Shown here: positions 1 through 5,476 of the stretch, in pieces
Layout: each line of letters begins with the position of its first letter
Position numbering within the stretch: position 1 is the first letter of the stretch
Origin: an uncultured Bacteroidota bacterium
GTDB lineage: Bacteria; Bacteroidota; Bacteroidia; Flavobacteriales; Schleiferiaceae
Assembly: GCA_913056475.1 (NCBI GenBank)
Contig: CAJXMS010000162.1
Coordinates: forward strand, 1-5,476
Length of the DNA: 5,476 bases
Direction: 5' to 3'
The notes under the pieces: model-generated
Databases searched by the model: none
Seen by the model: the letters and a program-made list of their open reading frames with translations, nothing else
Told to the model about the DNA's origin: nothing
Program-made: the position numbers and the translations under genes

Positions 1-2
1 TT

Positions 3-140
3 CAGCTTGAAATACGCTCTATTCAGCCTCGTAAAAGACGTAATCCACTCAAATACACTAAAGCAAGGAAACAAATACACCCCTCGCTTGTTGATAACAA
101 TATTATTCATGAGCCATGGGCGAGCGATGGAAAAAAATAG
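3..140 (+). CDS. Possible C-terminal tail of an unidentified gene (5' end outside window)
   Basis: This frame is open from the left edge and stops at TAG 138-140, giving about 45 residues. The peptide is very basic and hydrophilic (it contains RKRRN, KYTKARKQ) and ends WASDGKK. It would overlap the ATG of the next gene at 116 by 25 bases, an arrangement common in compact phage-like gene sets. I do not recognise the family. A second frame is also open from base 1 to 210, so openness alone proves little. I prefer this frame because it ends just inside the next gene instead of running far across it. Low confidence. Confidence 0.25.
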   Translation, partial: QLEIRSIQPRKRRNPLKYTKARKQIHPSLVDNNIIHEPWASDGKK

Positions 141-667
141 CTGGTTTTACCGATTACGAAATTTCTACCAATGGAAATATTCGATCGAGAAAGCGGACAA
201 AAAAGTATAAATCGGGTCGAACGGTTCATTTCAAAAGCAAGGAAAAACGTTTGCGCAAGCACCCGAAGAACCATTTCTTAATGACAGACCTGGTAAATGA
301 TAAAGGAAAAAGAAAAACCGTCTATCCGCACAAGCTCGTAGCTATCGCTTTTATAAAGAACGAACATCCGCGCATCAACAAAATCGTGATGCACAAAGAC
401 CAGGACTTTACCATCTTCAGCGTGTCCATGGATGGCTTGGGAAGACAGCCTAATCCCCGCAAGGCCTGGCTGGATGCCATCGAGAAAGATGGGCTGCCCT
501 GGGAGCACCACGTTAGCGACCTAAAAGGCTGGGAAAGCAAAGCCGTTGACACTTATGGCTTCCAGAGCATTCCCTATACCGTGTTGGTAGACAAGGACGG
601 TACCATCCTGGGGGTAAACCTCAGGGGCCCGTCTCTGCGGGATAAGCTAAAGGAAATCCTGGGCTAG
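116..667 (+). CDS. Chimeric ORF: NUMOD4/HNH endonuclease N-terminus joined to TlpA-like thioredoxin C-terminus
   Basis: The frame encodes 183 residues. ATG 116 is the only start, because an in-frame TGA lies at 110-112; there is no Shine-Dalgarno. Residues 5-25 (W-K-I-GF-DYEIS-NGNIRS) match the NUMOD4 motif found in phage and mobile HNH endonucleases. Residues 69-96 (VYPHKLVAIAFI, then IVMHKDQ) match the start of the HNH domain, with the first His at 93. The usual NN..SNL.W half that completes the HNH site is absent. From residue 98 the protein becomes the end of a TlpA/ResA-type thioredoxin-fold protein: FTIFSVSMD, HHVSDLKGW, then SIPYTVLVDKDG with the cis-proline at P153, and a final helix. 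The CxxC redox site, which lies before the FTIFSVS strand in this family, is missing. Neither half should be catalytically competent. The halves belong to unrelated families, so the ORF is probably an artefact or product of a join near 392-409. The tail converges on GAPDH. Confidence 0.8.
   Translation: MGERWKKIAGFTDYEISTNGNIRSRKRTKKYKSGRTVHFKSKEKRLRKHPKNHFLMTDLVNDKGKRKTVYPHKLVAIAFIKNEHPRINKIVMHKDQDFTIFSVSMDGLGRQPNPRKAWLDAIEKDGLPWEHHVSDLKGWESKAVDTYGFQSIPYTVLVDKDGTILGVNLRGPSLRDKLKEILG
392..409. other. Left breakpoint between foreign flank and Bacteroidota core
   Basis: Protein similarity switches from HNH endonuclease to thioredoxin fold across residues 93-98 (H-K-D-Q-D-F) of the ORF at 116. 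The residues KDQD fit both families: HNH proteins often read HxDxD here, and TlpA proteins often have a short charged stretch just before FTIFSVS. A short stretch of shared bases may therefore underlie the join. Base composition also shifts, from about 38% GC in the first 180 bases to about 50% in the core. The exact base cannot be fixed from this sequence alone. Confidence 0.7.
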
Positions 668-1645
668 CAGCCGCATAAGGTCGCATAGCCGATGGCTATA
701 GCCCCATTCATTATCGTACCAGCCTACCACCTTCACCATGGGGCCCAGCACCGTGGTCAATTCCTGGTCAAATAGACAGGAATAGGGGCTTCCGATCACG
801 TCGCGGGATACGATGGGATCGTCCGTGTAGCCCAGGTAGTTTTTCCAGGGTCCTTTTTGGCTTGCTTGCCAAAATGCTTCGTTAACGGCGCTCTCCAGCG
901 GAGCCTTTCGCACGGTAAAGGTGATATCGGTGAGACTACCATCGGGGACGGGTACCCGTATTCCCGCCCCGCCGATGCGCCCTTCCAGCCGTGGGTATAT
1001 TTTAGTAATGGCTTTGGCCGCGCCCGTGGTGGTGGGCACGATGGATTCCGCCGCCGCGCGTCCCCGCCTAAAATCTTTATGGGGCCCATCCTGCAGCTGC
1101 TGATCGGTGGTGTAGCTGTGTACCGTGGTTATAAAGGCGTGCTCGATGCCACACAGGGCATCCACCACCTCCAGAAGCGGCGCTACCGAGTTGGTGGTGC
1201 AGGAAGCGCAGCTTAAGAGCTTATCGTCTTTTTGAATCAGAGATTGATTGGCCCCCATTACAATGGTCTTGGACTCGTCTTTGGGCGGTGCCGATAGAAT
1301 AGTCCACCTGGCCAGGGTCTGATGGGATCGCGTGGCATCTGCCGTGAGAAAGCGTCCCGATGATTCCAAAATAAGGTCTAGCTCCAGCTCCTGCCAGGGT
1401 AAATCCTGCGGATTAGTAGTATGGCTCAACTGGACTTCCTGCGCTTGGATCCGTAAAGCTTCTTCCGATATGGCTTCTACGGAGCCCTTAAAAGGGCCGT
1501 GAACGGTGTCGTATTTGATAAGATGACTGAGATTCCGGGCGGTGGCCGGATCGTTTATGGCCACTACTTCCAATTCCGGGTACTGAGCGGAGGCTCGTAG
1601 GAAGCTGCGGCCGATGCGGCCCAGGCCGTTGATTGCTATGCGCAT
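647..1645 (-). CDS. gap: Glyceraldehyde-3-phosphate dehydrogenase, type I (complete)
   Basis: This cytosolic glycolytic enzyme oxidatively phosphorylates glyceraldehyde 3-phosphate to 1,3-bisphosphoglycerate with NAD+, usually as a homotetramer. The 332-residue length is normal for the family. Visible landmarks are the Rossmann motif INGLGRIGR (5-13), the catalytic SCASCTTN motif with Cys149, His176 in TTVHSYT, the S-loop DGPHKDFRRGRAAAESIVPTT (186-206), RVPVPDGSLTD (230-240) and the C-terminal WYDNEWGYSHR (309-319). Asp32 and Pro188 are the residues usual in NAD-preferring enzymes, so NAD+ is the likely cofactor (inference). Erythrose-4-phosphate dehydrogenase is a related alternative, but the sequence reads as ordinary GAPDH. 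The start at ATG 1645 fits because MRIAINGLGR begins exactly where the family begins. The leader (…ttaaaaaaaccctctttt) is A/T-rich without Shine-Dalgarno, as is usual in Bacteroidota. The stop overlaps the convergent thioredoxin-like gene by 21 bp. The gene lies downstream of the propeller gene but behind its terminator, so it is probably transcribed separately. Confidence 0.96.
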   Translation of the reverse strand: MRIAINGLGRIGRSFLRASAQYPELEVVAINDPATARNLSHLIKYDTVHGPFKGSVEAISEEALRIQAQEVQLSHTTNPQDLPWQELELDLILESSGRFLTADATRSHQTLARWTILSAPPKDESKTIVMGANQSLIQKDDKLLSCASCTTNSVAPLLEVVDALCGIEHAFITTVHSYTTDQQLQDGPHKDFRRGRAAAESIVPTTTGAAKAITKIYPRLEGRIGGAGIRVPVPDGSLTDITFTVRKAPLESAVNEAFWQASQKGPWKNYLGYTDDPIVSRDVIGSPYSCLFDQELTTVLGPMVKVVGWYDNEWGYSHRLCDLMRLLAQDFL

Positions 1646-1720
1646 AAAAGAGGGTTTTTTTAATGAAGACCAGCGCTGTGCTCCTAAGCTACCGGCCCAA
1701 CTTAGCTGAGTGAGGGCGCG
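1646..1720 (-). promoter_or_regulatory. Leader region of the GAPDH gene (promoter not resolved)
   Basis: About 75 bases separate the terminator from the GAPDH ATG. Because the terminator is strong, a GAPDH promoter is expected here or overlapping the terminator. I find no convincing TAnnTTTG element; the nearest is TAGCTTAG (one mismatch) with no properly spaced TTG upstream. The last 20 bases before the start are A/T-rich, which in Bacteroidota often replaces a Shine-Dalgarno. The region is called by position, not by a clear motif. Confidence 0.3.
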
Positions 1721-1762
1721 AAATTAAAAAAGCCCTCTCCCGGCTGCTGCGGAGAGGGCTTT
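1721..1762 (-). terminator. Intrinsic terminator of the propeller-protein gene
   Basis: Bases 1729-1740 (AAAGCCCTCTCC) and 1751-1762 (GGAGAGGGCTTT) form a perfect 12-bp inverted repeat around a 10-base loop. Read on the minus strand, the stem is followed by six T residues (A run 1726-1731 on the plus strand, shared in part with the stem) and then TAAT. It lies 31 bases past the stop of the large minus-strand gene, which is the right place and orientation. On the plus strand the stem is followed by GAAAGGGG instead of a T run, so it should act mainly on minus-strand transcripts. Confidence 0.9.
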
Positions 1763-1792
1763 GAAAGGGGGTTAAAAAATTAGCTTAGATGA

Positions 1793-4700
1793 TTATCGTT
1801 GAATAACCAATCTACCGGTGCGTTCGTATTGGGGTGCCTTGATGGTGACCAGGTAAACGCCGGGACTTAGGGTGCTGGTGTTTAACCGGACCGTTTCTTG
1901 GCTGGAAGGTACCTGACGGAAAGTTTCGCTCAACGCGAGCTGGCCGGAAAGGCTCCGTACCTGCACGTCCACATCCGCGCGCCCCGCCAATTCAAGCGAG
2001 ACATTCACTTGTGCCCGGGCGGGATTGGGATACAGGTTCAATTGTTCCTGAGCCTCGGCTGCTGCCTGCATATTGCTTTCTTCCAGCCCCACAAAATCGG
2101 CGGTCGTAGTGGTTTTGAAAATACCTCGACCGTGGGTAGCCGCATAAATAGCGCCTTCAAAATCCTGATTGGTTTTCAGGTCGTAGCGCACGGTTCTTTG
2201 CTGGTGCAAATCAAAAACCGGAACTGCCGCCATACCATTATTTTCCTGTGTCCAGGAGGGACTGGAAGCCGTTATATCGTCGGTGGTAAATATGCCTTTA
2301 TCGGTACCCACGACCACTTGGGTATTATTGCTACCCGCTTGATTGTAGTTAAACACAGCATCGTAGGTGGGGAAAGGCGGAAGGTTACCAGTCACATTAC
2401 GGAAATTGGCCGGTCCCAGATTGGGCGACTTACCCTGCTCGGTGTAGTAGAGATAATCGCTGTTGCCGTAATTACCCAGGGTAATGATCACCTTACCGGG
2501 ATTTTCTTGGTCGAAGGCAATGCCATTGATAGCCCGCCCGGGATTAAAGACCACATCTTGTTGGACCACAGCGTTGCTGGGGACGGGGTTACCGGTAGAA
2601 TAATCGAAGTCAATGTCGGCTGTTTCTTCACTCCTTGCCTCGTCAAGATTACTAATGCGAATGACGCGACCTTGATTGGTCCCCACGAAGATCATATCCC
2701 CATCCGGGCTAATTTCTACCACGGTAGGGGTTTCGTTGGTATTCAACTCGCCCACGTGCCACCATTCGGGGGTTCCGTTGGTTTTTGATACTGCTTCCCG
2801 CGTCATCCATACACCGCCGAAGGTATTCTGATCTTGAGCGATGTTATCGTAGGCGGTAAGCCCTACGGCAAAGATGGACTGCACGGGGTCGATTACGTAA
2901 TATTCCTCTCCGGGATTAAGCGCCTGCGGAATGGTATCGCGTATGGCAATTTCGTTGGTAGCGCTTTCTACCACCACGGGAGCTCCCGCGTCGTAACGGG
3001 TGGCTACGGAGATAAATATTTCCAGGGAAGTACCCTGATCAAAATCCAAGTTGAAGCTACCGGTAGCCTCATTAAAGTTGCCGCTTCCATCGCCGGTAAG
3101 GTTACCATTGGCATCAGAGGTAAGCACCTGATTGCCGGCCCGCACTTCAAAAGATTCAGCAATAAACTTAGTGGAGCTTTGAGGCTTGGTAAACTGACCG
3201 GAATATTGCTGGCCACCGTTACCAAAGCCTATACTGGTCGAAATGGTATCGGCTCCCACCCGAATGGAATCTTCGCTATCGGGGTCATTGAGTTCTTCAT
3301 GAAGGTCAAAAGGAGTTACGAATTCAGCAAAGGCACTGCTAAGACCGATTTGCTGCGAACGGTTTCCAGTAACCCGGGGGCTGTAGAAGCTTAAAAAATT
3401 CTCGCCATCGTCAATGGAACGGGCCAGGTTACCGTACTGCGAAGCGAGGAACCACACATTGGGGTTCAATTTAGAAAGGGCGGCCATACCACCATCGCCG
3501 GAGAAATAGCGCTCTCCGTTTTGGGATAGCAGGTCATTAGGGTTGAGGAAAATGTTGCTGTTATCCTGAGTACCACCCAAGAGCTCGTTGTCCAAGCCTA
3601 CGTCCATGCCATAGAACTGAATAGTAGAATACCCTTTGTTTTCCATGGTGTAGGTAAACCCATCATCCGTTGACTTAAAGAGTCCTCCATCGCAAGCTAC
3701 ATACACCGTATTGCTTTTAGTGGGGTGATATCTTATCTCGTGCTTATCCGCATGTACGTAGAAATTAATGGCAAATCGGCTGAGAGAAGCGATTTCTTGC
3801 CAGCCATTGTCAGCGCTCCATTCCCAAAGCTCTACGCCCCCCACAATAATGCGTTCTTTATTGTCCGGGTCTACCGCTACGGCATTGTCATATTCCCCTT
3901 GATTACGGTGCGGGTTGAGGAGGATATTACGAGAGCCGATAACCTGCCAGGAGGCACCGCCATCTTCAGATTGATACGCTTCAAAAAAGCGGCCGCTCTC
4001 GTCAATGGCTACTACGTATACGTAATTAGGGTCTTGCGGAGACACTGCTATACGCATCCTGTTATTATTTCGGGTGAGCGGACCCGTACCCGTCACTTCC
4101 GTGTAGGAATTGGCATCACCGGTGACTGATTTGTAGATCGAACTACCTTCTTTTACCCAAACGGTGCCGTCTGAGGCAACCGTCAAGTCAGTGGCAGAAC
4201 GCCCATTGATGGCACGAGACCAAGACTGGCCTCCATCATTAGAAACTTGCAATCCGCCGTTGGTAGCAGCATAGATACGACTGGCATTGTTGGGATCAGA
4301 GAATATTTTGCCCACGGAAGTCCAGGTTCCTTTACCATTTCCAGAAGGTTCGGTGCTGGGGATTTGGGTCCAGGTTTGTCCATCATCGGTAGATTTGAAA
4401 ATACCCGCACCCAGGATACCGCCGGAACCAGCTCCGCTATCGAAATAATAAAGCCCTTCACCGGTACCCGCATAGAGGGTACCATCGCTGGCCTGATGGA
4501 GGCTTACAAAGGCCATATTCGACAGGTCTTCAGCCAGGGGGAACCAGGTACGCCCACCGTTGGTGCTTTTAAATAGGCCTCCGGATACGGCTCCCATGTA
4601 CATAGTGGAAGGGTCATCTTTATCAAAGATGAACGCCCGGGTACGGCCACCCAGGTTAGTGGGCCCCATCAATTCCCACTGTAAATCGAGGGGGTTTTGC

Positions 4701-4954
4701 TTATTGCGAGACATGTTGGCCAGGGCTTGATTGGCCCGTTTGACATCAGCCAGGTTGATTTCCCCTGTTTCTTGATTGGCTCTCAAACGATGCCAGTAAG
4801 CGGCCGCACCGTGTGCGGTTTCGGAGGCTTCTGCTTCGCTGCTGGAACGGGGCGTGTAGTAGGATCCCGTAGACCCTTGCCATTGCCAGCCCAAAAAGAC
4901 CGCAGCGCTCAACGTCATCAATCCGGCTGCTCCGATTAGTAATTGCTTTCTCAT
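1793..4954 (-). CDS. Secreted Asp-box (BNR/sortilin-like) beta-propeller protein with T9SS type A sorting domain
   Basis: The gene encodes 1053 residues. The N-terminus MRKQLLIGAAGLMTLSAAVF is a Sec signal peptide: two basic residues, a hydrophobic core at about 5-22, and no lipobox Cys. Six Asp-box motifs (S-x-D/N-x-G-x-T/S-W/F/Y) lie at about 130, 188, 238, 329, 428 and 513, such as STNGGRTW and SNDGGQSW. These mark hairpin turns of BNR/Vps10-type propeller blades. Residues about 545-690 lack Asp boxes and look like an inserted beta-rich domain. Propeller-like sequence resumes at about 690-950, ending ATHGRGIFKT. Residues 973-1053 form the type A T9SS C-terminal domain (LYPNPA at 975-980, LSPGVYLVTI at 1029-1038, RLVIQR end), which directs passage across the outer membrane and is normally then cleaved. 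Asp boxes occur in sialidases, GH74 glucanases and sortilins, but I see no catalytic set, so the substrate is unknown. The start is supported by the signal peptide and an upstream promoter element. It probably acts on the surface or extracellularly. Confidence 0.93.
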   Translation of the reverse strand: MRKQLLIGAAGLMTLSAAVFLGWQWQGSTGSYYTPRSSSEAEASETAHGAAAYWHRLRANQETGEINLADVKRANQALANMSRNKQNPLDLQWELMGPTNLGGRTRAFIFDKDDPSTMYMGAVSGGLFKSTNGGRTWFPLAEDLSNMAFVSLHQASDGTLYAGTGEGLYYFDSGAGSGGILGAGIFKSTDDGQTWTQIPSTEPSGNGKGTWTSVGKIFSDPNNASRIYAATNGGLQVSNDGGQSWSRAINGRSATDLTVASDGTVWVKEGSSIYKSVTGDANSYTEVTGTGPLTRNNNRMRIAVSPQDPNYVYVVAIDESGRFFEAYQSEDGGASWQVIGSRNILLNPHRNQGEYDNAVAVDPDNKERIIVGGVELWEWSADNGWQEIASLSRFAINFYVHADKHEIRYHPTKSNTVYVACDGGLFKSTDDGFTYTMENKGYSTIQFYGMDVGLDNELLGGTQDNSNIFLNPNDLLSQNGERYFSGDGGMAALSKLNPNVWFLASQYGNLARSIDDGENFLSFYSPRVTGNRSQQIGLSSAFAEFVTPFDLHEELNDPDSEDSIRVGADTISTSIGFGNGGQQYSGQFTKPQSSTKFIAESFEVRAGNQVLTSDANGNLTGDGSGNFNEATGSFNLDFDQGTSLEIFISVATRYDAGAPVVVESATNEIAIRDTIPQALNPGEEYYVIDPVQSIFAVGLTAYDNIAQDQNTFGGVWMTREAVSKTNGTPEWWHVGELNTNETPTVVEISPDGDMIFVGTNQGRVIRISNLDEARSEETADIDFDYSTGNPVPSNAVVQQDVVFNPGRAINGIAFDQENPGKVIITLGNYGNSDYLYYTEQGKSPNLGPANFRNVTGNLPPFPTYDAVFNYNQAGSNNTQVVVGTDKGIFTTDDITASSPSWTQENNGMAAVPVFDLHQQRTVRYDLKTNQDFEGAIYAATHGRGIFKTTTTADFVGLEESNMQAAAEAQEQLNLYPNPARAQVNVSLELAGRADVDVQVRSLSGQLALSETFRQVPSSQETVRLNTSTLSPGVYLVTIKAPQYERTGRLVIQR
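1796..2038 (-). other. T9SS type A C-terminal sorting domain (within the propeller protein)
   Basis: Codons 973-1053 encode the conserved export signal of the type IX secretion system. The LYPNP opening, a central GQ (1004-1005), the LSPGVYLV strand and a basic end (RLVIQR) are all present in order. A linker rich in Ala, Glu and Gln (957-972) precedes it. The domain also ties the core of this window to the phylum Bacteroidota. The export machinery itself is not encoded here. Confidence 0.93.
2885..3322 (-). other. Putative inserted beta-rich domain between two propeller halves
   Basis: Codons about 545-690 break the Asp-box pattern. The stretch is rich in Asp, Asn, Gly, Ser and Thr (for example TSDANGNLTGDGSG at 612-625) with alternating hydrophobic strands such as SLEIFISVATRY (643-654). 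The composition suggests a beta-sandwich or a calcium-binding-like loop region, but I cannot name a family. The edges are approximate. Confidence 0.45.
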
Positions 4955-4990
4955 GGCTTTAACTGTTAATTTACGATAAACTCTAGGTTA

Positions 4991-4998
4991 CAAATATA
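4991..4998 (-). promoter_or_regulatory. Bacteroidota-type -7 promoter element for the propeller gene
   Basis: On the minus strand these bases read TATATTTG, a perfect match to the Bacteroidota sigma-ABfr -7 consensus TAnnTTTG. It lies 36 bases upstream of the propeller gene's ATG at 4954, between that gene and the end of lipA. Transcription would begin a few bases downstream, leaving a leader of about 30 bases without Shine-Dalgarno. A matching TTG -33 element at the expected distance is not visible; the A/T-rich end of lipA occupies that place. Confidence 0.6.
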
Positions 4999-5021
4999 AA
5001 AACCAAAAAGCGCATTTTCTT

Positions 5022-5228
5022 TTAAAAGAGATGCTTTTCGGCGTGGTAGGAAGAGCGCACCAACGGCCCGCTTTCCACGTATTTAAAGCCCATATCCAGA
5101 CCAATTTCTTTAAGTCTTTCAAATTGAGCAGGTTCAATGTACTCCTGTACCGGTAAATGCTCCGGGGTAGGTTGCATATACTGACCGAGCGTAATGATAT
5201 CAACATCAGCCTGGCGGAGATCATGCAT
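5022..5228 (-). pseudogene. lipA: Lipoyl synthase, C-terminal fragment (5' part replaced at breakpoint)
   Basis: The 68 codons match the end of LipA, the radical-SAM enzyme that inserts two sulfurs into octanoyl groups on lipoyl domains of 2-oxoacid dehydrogenases and the glycine cleavage H protein. Recognisable pieces are DVDIITLGQYMQPT (9-22), HLPVQEYI (24-31), MGFKYVESGPLVRSSY (46-61) and AEKHLF. The RSSY serine is the known C-terminal ligand of the auxiliary 4Fe-4S cluster. A full LipA is about 290-320 residues. Both cysteine clusters (CX4CX5C and the radical-SAM CX3CX2C) and most of the barrel are missing. Upstream of codon 1 the frame meets TAG within two codons, and no frame beyond 5228 resembles LipA. 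The ATG at 5228 is an internal Met, not a true start. The gene was probably intact in the source genome and is cut here by the join. Confidence 0.88.
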
Positions 5229-5236
5229 AGTCTAGT
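5226..5236. other. Right breakpoint between core and foreign flank
   Basis: LipA similarity ends abruptly at its Met-His-Asp-Leu-Arg segment (codons at 5214-5228), and a stop codon (TAG on the minus strand, 5232-5234) follows in frame. Beyond this, the sequence becomes GC- and CpG-rich (about 65% GC in 5281-5340 by hand count) with different word use. The precise base is uncertain by several positions. Confidence 0.7.
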
Positions 5237-5263
5237 ACGCTGTGGCTGCTGTTTCTCGACACG

Positions 5264-5312
5264 CCCGTGGCAACTGCTCAGACGATGACTGTCCTGTGCG
5301 CAGTTGCCCGGG
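5264..5312. repeat. Long imperfect hairpin in the right flank
   Basis: The left arm CCCG(T)GGCAACTGC at 5264-5277 pairs with GCAGTTGCCCGGG at 5300-5312. That gives 13 base pairs with one bulged T at 5268; 9 of these are contiguous (5269-5277 with 5300-5308). The 22-base loop can fold further, CAGAC (5279-5283) against GTCCTG (5291-5296) with one bulge. No T run follows on either strand, so it is not a typical intrinsic terminator. It could be an operator, part of a mobile-element end, or an RNA structure. Confidence 0.55.
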
Positions 5313-5476
5313 TGGATCAAACCGCTCGCGATCCGCCACGAGGTGAAACTCGCCAACAAACAGAGCTCGACGAGTTGCGTCGCCAATGCGATCGCGTAGA
5401 CGGCGACACTTCCTTTTATACACTTGTGTGTGAAACCAATGTCCGCTTCGCCAAGTGGAGAATTCGATTGTTCAAG
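5285..5476 (+). CDS. Possible partial gene running off the right edge, unrecognised
   Basis: From ATG 5285 the frame stays open for 64 codons to the end of the window; it is also open back to 5231. The peptide is polar, with an Arg/Gln/Glu-rich middle (ETRQQTELDELRRQCDRVDG) followed by TSFYTLVCETNV and a basic, aromatic WRIRLF. I do not recognise it. GC-rich DNA readily gives chance open frames, and an antisense frame at 5232-5423 is open too, so strand and reality are uncertain. The proposed ATG lies in the loop of the hairpin at 5264-5312. Confidence 0.25.
   Translation, partial: MTVLCAVARVDQTARDPPRGETRQQTELDELRRQCDRVDGDTSFYTLVCETNVRFAKWRIRLFK

Noticed and set aside
278..552. Two minus-strand open frames opposite the chimeric ORF
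   Set aside because: They span the breakpoint and are antisense to recognisable domain sequence on the plus strand, so they are chance frames.
685..699. Small hairpin ATAGCC-GAT-GGCTAT near the GAPDH 3' end as a terminator
   Set aside because: The stem is only 6 bp, has no T run, and encodes the conserved GYSHR part of GAPDH.
857..1216. Plus-strand open frame of 119 codons opposite GAPDH
   Set aside because: It lies wholly antisense to a clear GAPDH gene, its peptide shows no family features, and GC-rich coding DNA often leaves the opposite strand open.
1898..2788. Plus-strand open frame of 296 codons opposite the propeller gene
   Set aside because: It is antisense to a gene with a signal peptide, Asp boxes and a T9SS domain; the translated product has no recognisable motif or proper start context. 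The same applies to the frames at 2834-3394, 3725-4129 and 4247-4576.
5019..5028. CTTTTAAAAG palindrome at the end of lipA as a terminator
   Set aside because: It is purely A/T in its core, short and without a loop, so it would not form a stable terminator hairpin; it also overlaps the lipA stop.
5388..5395. GCGATCGC, the cyanobacterial HIP1 octamer
   Set aside because: A single copy in GC-rich DNA is not enough to infer a cyanobacterial source; HIP1 is informative only when repeated often.
5460..5469. GAATTCGATT resembling the edge of a common T-vector cloning site
   Set aside because: Only 10 bases match; the bases before it (GTGGA) do not fit the vector, and no further vector sequence follows. 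Probably coincidence, though worth a vector screen given the other joins.

Overview
The middle of this window, about 400 to 5228, looks like the chromosome of a Bacteroidota bacterium. The main reason is a 1053-residue secreted protein that ends in a type IX secretion (T9SS) C-terminal sorting domain, a system confined to that phylum. Support comes from a perfect Bacteroidota-type -7 promoter element (TATATTTG) in front of it, starts without Shine-Dalgarno sequences, and a thioredoxin-like tail of the TlpA kind common in Bacteroidota. GC content is about 50% here by hand count of sample lines. The genus cannot be told from the sequence.

Layout: 3-140 (+) is a possible tail of an unidentified gene. 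116-667 (+) is one open frame made of two unrelated halves: residues 1-96 are a NUMOD4/HNH-type endonuclease start, and residues 98-183 are the tail of a TlpA/ResA-like thioredoxin-fold protein. 647-1645 (-) is a complete type I glyceraldehyde-3-phosphate dehydrogenase, converging on the previous gene with a 21-bp overlap. 1721-1762 holds a strong intrinsic terminator on the minus strand. 1793-4954 (-) encodes the large Asp-box propeller protein with a T9SS tail. 5022-5228 (-) is the last 68 codons of lipoyl synthase (lipA). 5229-5476 is a GC- and CpG-rich stretch with no recognised gene, one long hairpin, and an open frame that runs off the edge.

The most notable point is the two breakpoints, near 392-409 and 5226-5236. 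At each, a core gene has lost its 5' half on the outward side and is replaced by sequence of different composition: about 38% GC in the first 180 bases on the left, and about 65% in 5281-5340 on the right. The core therefore looks like a genome fragment of about 4.8 kb joined to two unrelated pieces. A chimeric assembly or amplification product is the simplest reading; real rearrangement or integration is possible but unproven.

The intact genes do not form one pathway. GAPDH is central glycolysis, lipA is cofactor synthesis, and the propeller protein is exported to the surface or medium. The terminator and the promoter suggest that the propeller gene is its own transcription unit. I see no convincing undescribed multi-gene system here.
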